Of a stretch of 39,997 bases of DNA, positions 7,360 through 11,984 are shown piece by piece (positions within the stretch are counted from its first letter, which is position 1; each line of letters opens with the position of its first letter). The translations under genes were made by a program, and so were the position numbers. This DNA comes from a virus, in the IMG/VR virus record IMGVR_UViG_3300047476_000208, positions 1 to 39,997 of that record. One strand, 5' to 3'. Under the pieces are notes generated by a model. The model was not told where the DNA came from, ran no database searches, and was given only the letters and a program-made list of their open reading frames with translations.

Positions 7360-7580
7360 TTCTCACTCGCTTTCTTTAGTATTGCTTTAGCAAATTCAAT
7401 CCATCCTTCATTGGAATCAATAAGGTTTACAACTGCATTACCTATTTCAATTATTTCCTCATCACTTAACTCTTTTAGCTCGTTACGCTCTCTGAGGATT
7501 CGTTCAATCTTCTGAAAGCAATACTCATCTCTAGGTATTGATGCAATTTCTTCTGCATTTAATCCTTGCCATGTTTTCAT
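7356..7580 (-). CDS. Small protein with LSDEEI motif
   Basis: It has 74 residues. Its start overlaps the upstream stop as ATGA. It carries the motif ELSDEEIIEI (residues 37-46) that recurs in three other small proteins of this cluster, and ends AILKKASEK. The motif may be a shared binding element, but no function is known. Confidence 0.7.
   Translation of the reverse strand: MKTWQGLNAEEIASIPRDEYCFQKIERILRERNELKELSDEEIIEIGNAVVNLIDSNEGWIEFAKAILKKASEK
7357..7394. repeat. 38-bp duplicated gene-junction cassette, copy 1
   Basis: It matches 7578-7615 at 36 of 38 positions. Read on the minus strand it encodes the end of one gene (AILKKASEK), the RBS, the ATGA overlap and the start of the next gene. 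A third, shorter match of about 17 bases begins at 8032. Confidence 0.85.
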
Positions 7581-7711
7581 CTCTCACTCGCTTTCTTTAG
7601 TATTGCTCTAGCAAACCGATAACCTAAATACAAACCAAAACTAACACACACTCCAAACCCAATAGAACCAACTAATGCTGATAAATATTCAGTTGTAATT
7701 GAACAGGTCAT
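7577..7711 (-). CDS. Small single-pass membrane protein (44 aa)
   Basis: The ORF is 44 residues. Its ATG overlaps the upstream stop, and its stop overlaps the next start (both ATGA). Residues 9-31 are hydrophobic (LVGSIGFGVCVSFGLYLGY), followed by RFARAILKKASER. The C-terminus matches the neighbouring LSDEEI protein at both DNA and protein level, so this gene may have arisen by joining a membrane segment to a duplicated 3' end. Confidence 0.65.
   Translation of the reverse strand: MTCSITTEYLSALVGSIGFGVCVSFGLYLGYRFARAILKKASER
7578..7615. repeat. 38-bp duplicated gene-junction cassette, copy 2
   Basis: This is the second copy of 7357-7394, 221 bases away. It covers the C-terminal codons (AILKKASER) of the 44-residue membrane protein, its stop, the RBS and the start of the next gene. 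Confidence 0.85.
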
Positions 7712-8034
7712 TTTAAAAACTCCTTTGCTTTATCCCATAATGGGTGTTTTCTATCTGAAATTCTGATTATTTCTTTTAAAACTGCTATTTCCTCATCACT
7801 TAACTCTCTTGGTGAAATATGTTTTGATTCTGTTGATAGTCTATATTTGTCGTCATACCATTGACATTTTTTAAGTGATTCATCTAAGCGATAAGACAAT
7901 AATTCATTTGTTTTCTTATGTGCTTCTATTTCTGCATACTGTGAGCGAATAGTTTTAACTGCATCTTTAACAAAAGAATCTCTATTGTTTTTTACTAGTG
8001 CTTCTAAACACTCTGCTAAATCTAATGGATTCAT
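7708..8034 (-). CDS. Coiled-coil protein with LSDEEI motif
   Basis: It has 108 residues. Residues 25-60 form a coiled coil, RELSDEEIAVL lies at about 76-86, and the end is charged. The start and stop both overlap neighbours as ATGA. It is likely a paralogue of the 74- and 124-residue neighbours. Function is unknown. Confidence 0.7.
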   Translation of the reverse strand: MNPLDLAECLEALVKNNRDSFVKDAVKTIRSQYAEIEAHKKTNELLSYRLDESLKKCQWYDDKYRLSTESKHISPRELSDEEIAVLKEIIRISDRKHPLWDKAKEFLK

Positions 8035-8405
8035 TTCTCACTCGCTTTATCTAATAACAATTGCGAAAAAGTCAAAATAATATAATTGATACTTCCATCT
8101 TTATTACGCATTTCAGGCAATAATTCCGTATTATCGGATTCGCACCAAAGTTCGTAAATTTCATCATCACTTAACTCTTTTAGTTGTGGTGAAACAAACT
8201 TTCCTGCTTCATACCAAGCCATAGTGCTTTTTTCCAATTCCGCTATTCTGGCTTTAAAACAAATCCTATCCTTATCCCATTGGTCTTTAGCCCAATGACA
8301 TTCTTTTTCCAATTCAGCTATGCGGTCTGCTTGTTGTTTAATTATTTCTTCAAGCGTTGGTGCTGAATACGCTTGTTGTGCTTTTGCTAATTCGTATGCG
8401 TTCAT
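8031..8405 (-). CDS. Coiled-coil protein with LSDDEI motif
   Basis: It has 124 residues. Two related heptad blocks (ADRIAELEKECHWAKDQW and KARIAELEKSTMAWYEAGK) occupy about 26-71. ELSDDEIYELW follows, and the chain ends LLLDKASEK. The ADRIAELEKE pattern is common in phage small coiled-coil proteins. The start overlaps the upstream stop as ATGA. Confidence 0.7.
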   Translation of the reverse strand: MNAYELAKAQQAYSAPTLEEIIKQQADRIAELEKECHWAKDQWDKDRICFKARIAELEKSTMAWYEAGKFVSPQLKELSDDEIYELWCESDNTELLPEMRNKDGSINYIILTFSQLLLDKASEK

Positions 8406-8566
8406 TCGTCAGCGTCCTCAGCAACAGCCCTCTGAACCAATCTATTGACCTTATCAGCAATAGCGACATCCAAATCAGCCATTACACGATCATAGCCGTA
8501 ATCACCGATTAGAGCGACCATATCCATTAGCGTAAAGTGATACCTAGCTTCTTCGTTGTGGTGCAT
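8402..8566 (-). CDS. Small protein of unknown function (54 aa)
   Basis: The ORF is 54 residues with a very strong SD (GAGGAGG, 5 bases before ATG). It begins MHHNEEARYHFTLMDMVALI and contains DYGYDRVMADLDVAIADKVNR, so it is probably one helical domain. It is the first gene after a 180-base non-coding region and could lead a separate leftward transcript. Confidence 0.7.
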   Translation of the reverse strand: MHHNEEARYHFTLMDMVALIGDYGYDRVMADLDVAIADKVNRLVQRAVAEDADE

Positions 8567-8609
8567 AAAATCCTCCTCGTAATAAATCCGACAATATCAC
8601 ACATCAGTA

Positions 8610-8637
8610 ATAAAAACAACGACATAAAAACAACACA
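8610..8637. repeat. ATAAAAACAAC tandem repeat in intergenic region
   Basis: Two near-identical 14-base units start at 8610 and 8624. The motif ATAAAAACAACAC occurs again in the main control region at 11613-11625. Finding the same motif in both non-coding regulatory regions suggests a protein binding site. Confidence 0.5.
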
Positions 8638-8643
8638 TTGCTA

Positions 8644-8672
8644 TTGACAAAATTCTAAATTCATGCTACTCT
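8644..8672 (+). promoter_or_regulatory. Rightward sigma-70-like promoter candidate in the leftward block
   Basis: TTGACA (8644-8649), a 17-base spacer ending TGC and TACTCT (8667-8672) are seen on the plus strand. It points against the surrounding genes, so it would make an antisense or non-coding RNA over 8680-9000, or else be inactive. Confidence 0.4.
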
Positions 8673-8699
8673 TATCTATATAGATAACTTCATAGTAGC
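8665..8699. promoter_or_regulatory. Palindromic operator-like element
   Basis: A perfect 16-base palindrome TTATCTATATAGATAA (8672-8687) is flanked by GCTACT (8665-8670) and its complement AGTAGC (8694-8699). It overlaps the -10 of the rightward promoter candidate and lies upstream of the leftward 54-residue gene. No other features were seen in 8567-8746 apart from the repeats. Confidence 0.45.
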
Positions 8700-8746
8700 T
8701 TTTAACTATGTATATAACATAAGAATTATTACTAAGTTGTTATACA

Positions 8747-8974
8747 TCATAGGTCTTCATTGTCATCATAGTCTGTATAGTCGCCATATTCATCAAAGAT
8801 TTGATCCATTGAGGGCATATCAGCCTCGTGTAGCAAATCCTTACGATCTATTGTCGGAATCAATACATCAAGCCCTGTGTAGCAATCCTGACACATATCC
8901 AAATAATTGCCGTCTAAGGTCTTTCGTGTTGATTCGTAATCGTTTAATAACTTATCACATATTGTGCAGTGCAT
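8747..8974 (-). CDS. Small zinc-finger protein
   Basis: It has 75 residues with SD AAAGGG. Two Cys pairs, CTIC near the N-terminus and CQDC at 28-31, with YESTRKTLDGNYLDM between them, form a likely zinc ribbon. The C-terminal third is very acidic (YGDYTDYDDNEDL). This pattern is familiar from small phage proteins. A role as a host or polymerase modulator is possible but not shown. Confidence 0.75.
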   Translation of the reverse strand: MHCTICDKLLNDYESTRKTLDGNYLDMCQDCYTGLDVLIPTIDRKDLLHEADMPSMDQIFDEYGDYTDYDDNEDL

Positions 8975-9039
8975 AAAACCCTTTCTATTCGATTAAAACA
9001 TAGTAGTTGATACCTACCCCTTACCTAGTCCTTAAAAGT

Positions 9040-9070
9040 GCCTCTAAAGCCCGTTAAACGAGTCCTAGAG
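9040..9070 (-). other. Hairpin after the 33-aa gene stop
   Basis: On the minus strand, CCTCTA and TAGAGG pair around a 19-base loop that contains CGTTTAACG. The stem starts at the stop codon of the 33-residue gene and is followed by CACTTTTAAGG. It could be a weak terminator or an RNA-stability hairpin. No strong U-run is present. Confidence 0.35.
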
Positions 9071-9166
9071 GTATTCCCAAGCATAGCATAGCATCACTCC
9101 TGTAAGGTGATAGAAAACATAGGCTAAAACTAAGTAAGTCATTCCCCAAAATAGTGCAGTCTTCAT
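9065..9166 (-). CDS. Tiny membrane protein (33 aa)
   Basis: The ORF is 33 residues, starting with an ATGA overlap with the upstream stop. Residues 4-29 form one hydrophobic segment rich in Tyr and Leu. It could be a small membrane effector. Support comes from packing and the membrane segment. Confidence 0.55.
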   Translation of the reverse strand: MKTALFWGMTYLVLAYVFYHLTGVMLCYAWEYL

Positions 9167-9312
9167 AGTTTCTCGCAGTTTATATATTTACCATCATTAC
9201 AAATAAAACACACTGCCGAGCCTGTTGGTGTGTCAATAATGACACTTCGGCAAGCATAAACAGACCCCATGTATGACATAAATGTCAATAAAATCAATAG
9301 TTTAGTCTTCAT
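9163..9312 (-). CDS. Small exported Cys-containing protein (49 aa)
   Basis: The ORF is 49 residues, with a signal-like start MKTKLLILLTFMSYMGSVYA followed at once by Cys21. Three more Cys lie in the short mature part (CFIC and a Cys near the end). VYAC is not a perfect lipobox (Tyr at -2), so either signal peptidase could act. A periplasmic or membrane-anchored role is likely; function is unknown. Confidence 0.6.
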   Translation of the reverse strand: MKTKLLILLTFMSYMGSVYACRSVIIDTPTGSAVCFICNDGKYINCEKL

Positions 9313-9460
9313 AGCTCATATTCCTTTCGTTTTCCTCTTTAATCATTTCGTAAAAGTCTGCATACCATTCCTCGAATTCGTGAGCGTCATAGGTCTCAGC
9401 AAAGATAGCATCATCTAGCCTCATCTGGTGAAATTCTAAGTAATAATCGAATTTGTTCAT
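9302..9460 (-). CDS. Small acidic protein (52 aa)
   Basis: The ORF is 52 residues with SD GAGGAG and an ATGA overlap with the upstream stop. It is strongly acidic and aromatic (EFEEWYADFYEMIKEENE) and probably helical. It overlaps the next gene by 11 bases. Function is unknown. Confidence 0.65.
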   Translation of the reverse strand: MNKFDYYLEFHQMRLDDAIFAETYDAHEFEEWYADFYEMIKEENERNMSYED

Positions 9461-9756
9461 TTAATTAACTCCTCAAAGTATGATTGTGGTTTTACTTCGC
9501 TTTTAGCACCTTCGAGCCATTCATCAATTCGCCTATGCACTACAGGCATGTCTAAATCAGTTTTAAAGTATTGATTTAGTTTCTTATCATAAATAGCGAC
9601 GGGACAGCGATAAGCAAGGAATAGACGCATTTCGTCGGTTTCAAATTCCACCATTTCGTCTACTTTAGCCCGTTTAAACATTTTTACTTTGAAATCGCCG
9701 TTTAGTAATACTTTACAGTAGTTATGATATGAAAAATAGTTTATTGATTTATTCAT
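9457..9756 (-). CDS. Phage protein of unknown function, paralogue of 10352-10603
   Basis: It has 99 residues from the ATG at 9756, which has AGAGAGG upstream and is chosen over an ATG at 9777. The C-terminal half matches the 83-residue protein at 10352-10603 in pattern: (F/L)-x-x-Y-x-x-PVA, then Y-(R/K)-T, then HRRIDEWLEG against RHINKWLDG, then (Y/F)F-x-x-L. The two genes are probable paralogues. Function is unknown. Confidence 0.7.
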   Translation of the reverse strand: MNKSINYFSYHNYCKVLLNGDFKVKMFKRAKVDEMVEFETDEMRLFLAYRCPVAIYDKKLNQYFKTDLDMPVVHRRIDEWLEGAKSEVKPQSYFEELIK

Positions 9757-9913
9757 GATTGTAAGCCTCTCTCGCATTGTGAATGTTTAGCCATAAATTA
9801 AATAATTCCCCATCAGATAAACGCCAAAGGTGTTTTTGATATTCGGGATTGGTTTTTCCATCAAGGTATCCGAGATCTTTCCAAATCTCATATTGCAGTT
9901 CACTTCGTGTCAT
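9749..9913 (-). CDS. Small protein with LSDGEL motif (54 aa)
   Basis: The ORF is 54 residues with SD AGGAG. It contains HLWRLSDGELFNLWLNIHNA, a variant of the LSDEEI motif of the cluster at 7356-8405. It overlaps the gene on each side. It is probably helical; function is unknown. Confidence 0.65.
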   Translation of the reverse strand: MTRSELQYEIWKDLGYLDGKTNPEYQKHLWRLSDGELFNLWLNIHNAREAYNHE

Positions 9914-10085
9914 TTTGTTTCACTCCTGCCACACATAGAATAACATGATCGCATTCAGGATCAAACCCAAAGTTTTTAGCTAAATCTTCCCAATCATGAG
10001 GCACTAGCGAAGACTCAATACGAATCCAACCGCCTTTAGGCAATACTGAATAACCATGCTTTACAACTTCTCGTTTAGTAATCAT
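9900..10085 (-). CDS. Small protein of unknown function (61 aa)
   Basis: It has 61 residues with GAGG upstream of the ATG. It contains GYSVLPKGGWIRIESS and ends CDHVILCVAGVKQNDTK, which suggests a small beta-rich fold with two Cys. It overlaps the next gene by 14 bases. Confidence 0.65.
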   Translation of the reverse strand: MITKREVVKHGYSVLPKGGWIRIESSLVPHDWEDLAKNFGFDPECDHVILCVAGVKQNDTK

Positions 10086-10087
10086 GA

Positions 10088-10252
10088 TTAAGCCTCATCT
10101 ATAAAGCCAATTGTAAAATCTGACCCATCAATGGCATCAGGGATTTCTACATTACCTAATAAAACCTTTTCGTGAGCATCTGCCTCGTTTTCTGCCTCGA
10201 CTTCGATTTCATAGTAAACAACTTCGCTTGCATTAACAATATATTTTTTCAT
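10088..10252 (-). CDS. Small protein, possibly DpnD/PcfM-like (54 aa)
   Basis: The ORF is 54 residues with SD TAGGAG. The first half, VVYYEIEVEAENEADAHEKV, has the strand-then-EA-helix pattern of small phage DpnD/PcfM-like domains. That assignment is tentative. The rest is acidic. Confidence 0.65.
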   Translation of the reverse strand: MKKYIVNASEVVYYEIEVEAENEADAHEKVLLGNVEIPDAIDGSDFTIGFIDEA

Positions 10253-10253
10253 T

Positions 10254-10349
10254 TTAAATTACTCCTATAGCGGTTAAGTGCCAAACAATTTGGGCAAACA
10301 CAAACAATACTACTCCTAAAATTACCATGTGCCAATTCTTTACTCGCAT
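10254..10349 (-). CDS. Tiny membrane protein (31 aa)
   Basis: The ORF is 31 residues with a near-perfect SD (AGGAGG, 7 bases before ATG). Residues 8-30 form a hydrophobic segment (MVILGVVLFVFAQIVW). It lies immediately downstream of the 83-residue gene. The strong RBS argues that it is translated. Confidence 0.65.
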   Translation of the reverse strand: MRVKNWHMVILGVVLFVFAQIVWHLTAIGVI

Positions 10350-10351
10350 GA

Positions 10352-10603
10352 TTAAGCCTCCTGAGTGTGAATGAATGAGCCGTTTACTAGATCATTAAAG
10401 AAACCCTGATCCGCTTGTATAGCTTGAACGCCATCTAACCATTTATTGATATGTCGGCTTGTGGTTTTTGACCATTTGTATGAAGTGCGGTAATAATTAT
10501 GGTTTAGCTTACACGCTACCGGTGTCTCATAGCTGAATAATACCTGTGTGCCATCATTTAAGACTAATTCGGTCATGTTTGACGCTATTGGTTTGATTCT
10601 CAT
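10352..10603 (-). CDS. Phage protein of unknown function, paralogue of 9457-9756
   Basis: It has 83 residues from the ATG at 10603 (GGAAAGG upstream). An ATG at 10636 would add 11 residues, but it lies 7 bases from the ribozyme cleavage site and lacks an SD. The body reads SYETPVACKLNHNYYRTS, then RHINKWLDG, then FFNDL, matching its paralogue. If the ribozyme cleaves, this gene lies on the 3' product, which begins with a 5'-OH. Confidence 0.7.
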   Translation of the reverse strand: MRIKPIASNMTELVLNDGTQVLFSYETPVACKLNHNYYRTSYKWSKTTSRHINKWLDGVQAIQADQGFFNDLVNGSFIHTQEA

Positions 10604-10637
10604 TTGTGATACCTTTCCAAAGTTAGGATACTGCATT

Positions 10638-10689
10638 GACTAAGACTGTCTCTCGACAGTTTCGGCTATTTAAGCCTCATCAGTTAGTC
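10638..10689 (-). ncRNA. Hammerhead self-cleaving ribozyme (type I)
   Basis: Read on the minus strand from 10689: GACUAA (stem I); the conserved core CUGAUGA; GGCU and AGCC pairing around UAAAU (stem II); GAA; ACUGUC and GACAGU pairing around a GAGA tetraloop (stem III, with A15.1-U16.1); the cleavage nucleotide C17; and UUAGUC, which closes stem I. All invariant core positions are present and all three stems pair without mismatch. Stem I is the open one (type I topology). Cleavage is predicted between 10644 and 10643. The stop codon of the upstream 77-residue gene is part of stem I, and the next gene starts about 40 bases past the cut. It would split the early polycistronic RNA. Confidence 0.92.
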
Positions 10690-10917
10690 TTGAATAATTC
10701 TATCAGAGTCAGTCTTAACACCTTCGGGAAATCTGTCTTTAAGGTGAGCCATGAATATAGCCATGTAAACCTCACACTCTAAAGAGTCATAAGCATAGCC
10801 GTGGCTTTCTGCGCCGTTTCTAGCGCCGTAAAACTTAACACCCGGAACAAAGCCTTTGACATCAGCTTTAGCTTGATTGAGGGCTGTTACTAAGGATTTA
10901 AATTCATTGTTTTGCAT
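10684..10917 (-). CDS. Small protein of unknown function (77 aa)
   Basis: It has 77 residues with SD AGGAGA. It starts with a helix (FKSLVTALNQAKADV), then GFVPGVKFYGARNGAESHGYAYDS and a second helix. The stop codon TAA forms part of stem I of the hammerhead ribozyme. It is the second gene of the leftward block. Confidence 0.7.
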   Translation of the reverse strand: MQNNEFKSLVTALNQAKADVKGFVPGVKFYGARNGAESHGYAYDSLECEVYMAIFMAHLKDRFPEGVKTDSDRIIQD

Positions 10918-10938
10918 GGTTTGATTCTCCTGTTAATG

Positions 10939-11115
10939 TTAATCGAGGTGTAAGTGATGGCTATTACCATCGTGATCGATGTCGGCATTCCGAGCCTCTA
11001 AAGCCACCAGAGTGAAGTTATCAGGGTCTTTTGACACGAACTGATTAGCAAGTGCCTCACTATCAAATGAGCCGTAAATTGAGCCGTTTTTGTCTTGAAC
11101 ATAAAAGTATTGCAT
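10939..11115 (-). CDS. First gene of the leftward block, small protein (58 aa)
   Basis: The ORF is 58 residues with SD AAAGGA. It begins MQYFYVQDKNGSIYGSFDSE, has a strand-helix pattern and ends in a His/Asp-rich tail. It is the first gene downstream of the leftward promoter, after a leader of about 390 bases. Confidence 0.65.
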   Translation of the reverse strand: MQYFYVQDKNGSIYGSFDSEALANQFVSKDPDNFTLVALEARNADIDHDGNSHHLHLD

Positions 11116-11292
11116 GGTGAATCCTTTCTTATCTACTGTTGATCAATACTGCTTACCCTCTATGCTGAGGCTTTGCCACCAATTCGTCTAATTGTATTTT
11201 TTAATCGTGTTGCGATTGTTAATAGTTTTTAGCTAATTCCTACGAGCTGTGCGATATTACTTTTAGTAATGTTTTGCTGTGTCTTTATACTT

Positions 11293-11304
11293 AGGGTTTA
11301 CCCT
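11293..11304. repeat. AGGGTTTACCCT motif, copy 1
   Basis: A 12-base self-complementary motif (AGGGT, TT, ACCCT), repeated exactly at 11397-11408. Hairpins CTCGA-AAA-TCGAG and AGGCG-AAAA-CGCCT lie between the copies. All are in the predicted leader of the leftward transcript. Confidence 0.5.
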
Positions 11305-11396
11305 CGAAAATCGAGATCGATAGCGTGGTGATAGTAACCCCTCAACTTAGGCGAAAACGCCTCTAAAGCCCTGTATTGCAGTCTAAACAGTATCTC

Positions 11397-11408
11397 AGGG
11401 TTTACCCT
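11397..11408. repeat. AGGGTTTACCCT motif, copy 2
   Basis: This is the second exact copy of the 12-base motif at 11293-11304, 104 bases away. Confidence 0.5.
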
Positions 11409-11515
11409 ATGTCTATGCACTATCATGGTGCTATGTAGTGTCAATCTAGGTTTACTATGTTGCACTAAATAGGTGCATCATCGCCTCATACATCCACGCT
11501 ATTGACCCTACAAAG

Positions 11516-11543
11516 CCTATAGTTTTTACCTATGATATGTCAA
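11516..11543 (-). promoter_or_regulatory. Leftward promoter of the early block
   Basis: On the minus strand, TTGACA (11543-11538), a 16-base spacer and TATAGG (11521-11516) are seen. The predicted start is near 11509. A second TTGACA at 11444-11439 lacks a good -10 box. Confidence 0.6.
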
Positions 11544-11566
11544 CTTAGCTTGACTGTTGCGTAGAA

Positions 11567-11625
11567 ACAACACTGTTGATCTATACAGTGCTGTTGTTCT
11601 ATACAGTGTTGTATAAAAACAACAC
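11567..11625. repeat. Iteron-like cluster of ACAACAC / GTGTTGT cores
   Basis: Core sites lie at 11567-11575 (ACAACACTG), 11586-11597 (CAGTGCTGTTGT), 11604-11612 (CAGTGTTGT) and 11619-11625 (ACAACAC). The middle two sit in an 18-base tandem repeat beginning TCTATACAGTG. The last two form a perfect 7-bp hairpin around ATAAAA. The cluster lies just upstream of the leftward promoter. It could be an operator array or an initiator binding site. Confidence 0.6.
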
Positions 11626-11686
11626 CGGGGGGAGGGTATGTGACTGTAATGTAATATTGGCGGAGCCGCTATAGCATACAAAATAG

Positions 11687-11723
11687 TAAAAAAGGACTAT
11701 ATTGCACTGCAATGTAAGTCTTT
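11687..11723 (-). terminator. Strong hairpin, leftward intrinsic terminator candidate
   Basis: Positions 11692-11706 pair with 11708-11723 with one bulge and two G-T pairs, around ATTGCA-C-TGCAAT. Read leftward, the stem is followed by CTTTTTT, the layout of an intrinsic terminator. A leftward transcript ending here would have to start between 11,720 and 12,140; I found no clear promoter for it. Confidence 0.45.
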
Positions 11724-11766
11724 GAAATTAAAAGAAGAAGTGACTATGTAAAATAATAATGAAAAT

Positions 11767-11862
11767 GGGACACAGCGAAGCTGGTCTACGAAGTGGAATC
11801 GGCGCACACGAAGTGGTCTCTAGCGTAGGGTAAGCGGAGACCTATCAAGCCGATGGAGTCCC
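11767..11862 (+). ncRNA. Candidate structured RNA element of unknown class
   Basis: A GC-rich island in AT-rich surroundings with nested complementary segments. GGGAC (11767-11771) pairs with GTCCC (11858-11862), ATCGGC (11798-11803) with GCCGAT (11849-11854), and GTCTC (11816-11820) with GAGAC (11837-11841). Three small hairpins have GAA loops: CAGC/GCTG at 11773-11783, CTAC/GTGG at 11786-11796 and CAC/GTG at 11807-11815. The second hairpin needs a G-U pair that works only in the plus-strand RNA. ACGAAGTGG occurs twice. The first loop contains GCGAAGC, known as an unusually stable DNA mini-hairpin, so a DNA role such as an origin is also possible. Confidence 0.5.
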
Positions 11863-11905
11863 GCACCGTAGGGTCTATGCTGTAAATAAAAAAGTAAGAA
11901 AGTAC

Positions 11906-11934
11906 TTGACAAAAATGAAAAAGTATGATATAGT
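11906..11934 (+). promoter_or_regulatory. Strong rightward promoter of the structural block
   Basis: TTGACA (11906-11911), a 17-base spacer ending TGA (extended -10) and TATAGT (11929-11934) are seen. The start is near 11941, leaving a leader of about 200 bases before terminase. It is the best sigma-70 match in the window. Confidence 0.85.
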
Positions 11935-11953
11935 TCGCACTATATAGAACTAT
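11930..11953. promoter_or_regulatory. Dyad overlapping the rightward promoter start
   Basis: ATAGTTC (11930-11936) and GAACTAT (11947-11953) form a perfect 7-bp inverted repeat with a 10-base centre. It spans the -10 box and the predicted start. It could be a repressor operator or a 5'-end hairpin. Confidence 0.5.
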
Positions 11954-11956
11954 GAC

Positions 11957-11984
11957 GATTCGTTAGGGATGATTCGTTAGCGAT
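11957..11984. repeat. 14-base tandem repeat in the rightward leader
   Basis: Two adjacent units, GATTCGTTAGGGAT and GATTCGTTAGCGAT, match at 13 of 14 positions. They lie 16-43 bases downstream of the predicted transcription start. Confidence 0.6.

Noticed and set aside
11298-11426. 42-residue leftward ORF in the control region
   Set aside because: It has no ribosome binding site, overlaps the leader repeats and shows no protein-like pattern. It is treated as chance.
11765-11833. 22-codon ORF starting in the structured element
   Set aside because: It is short, lacks an SD, and its codons are explained by the hairpin repeats.
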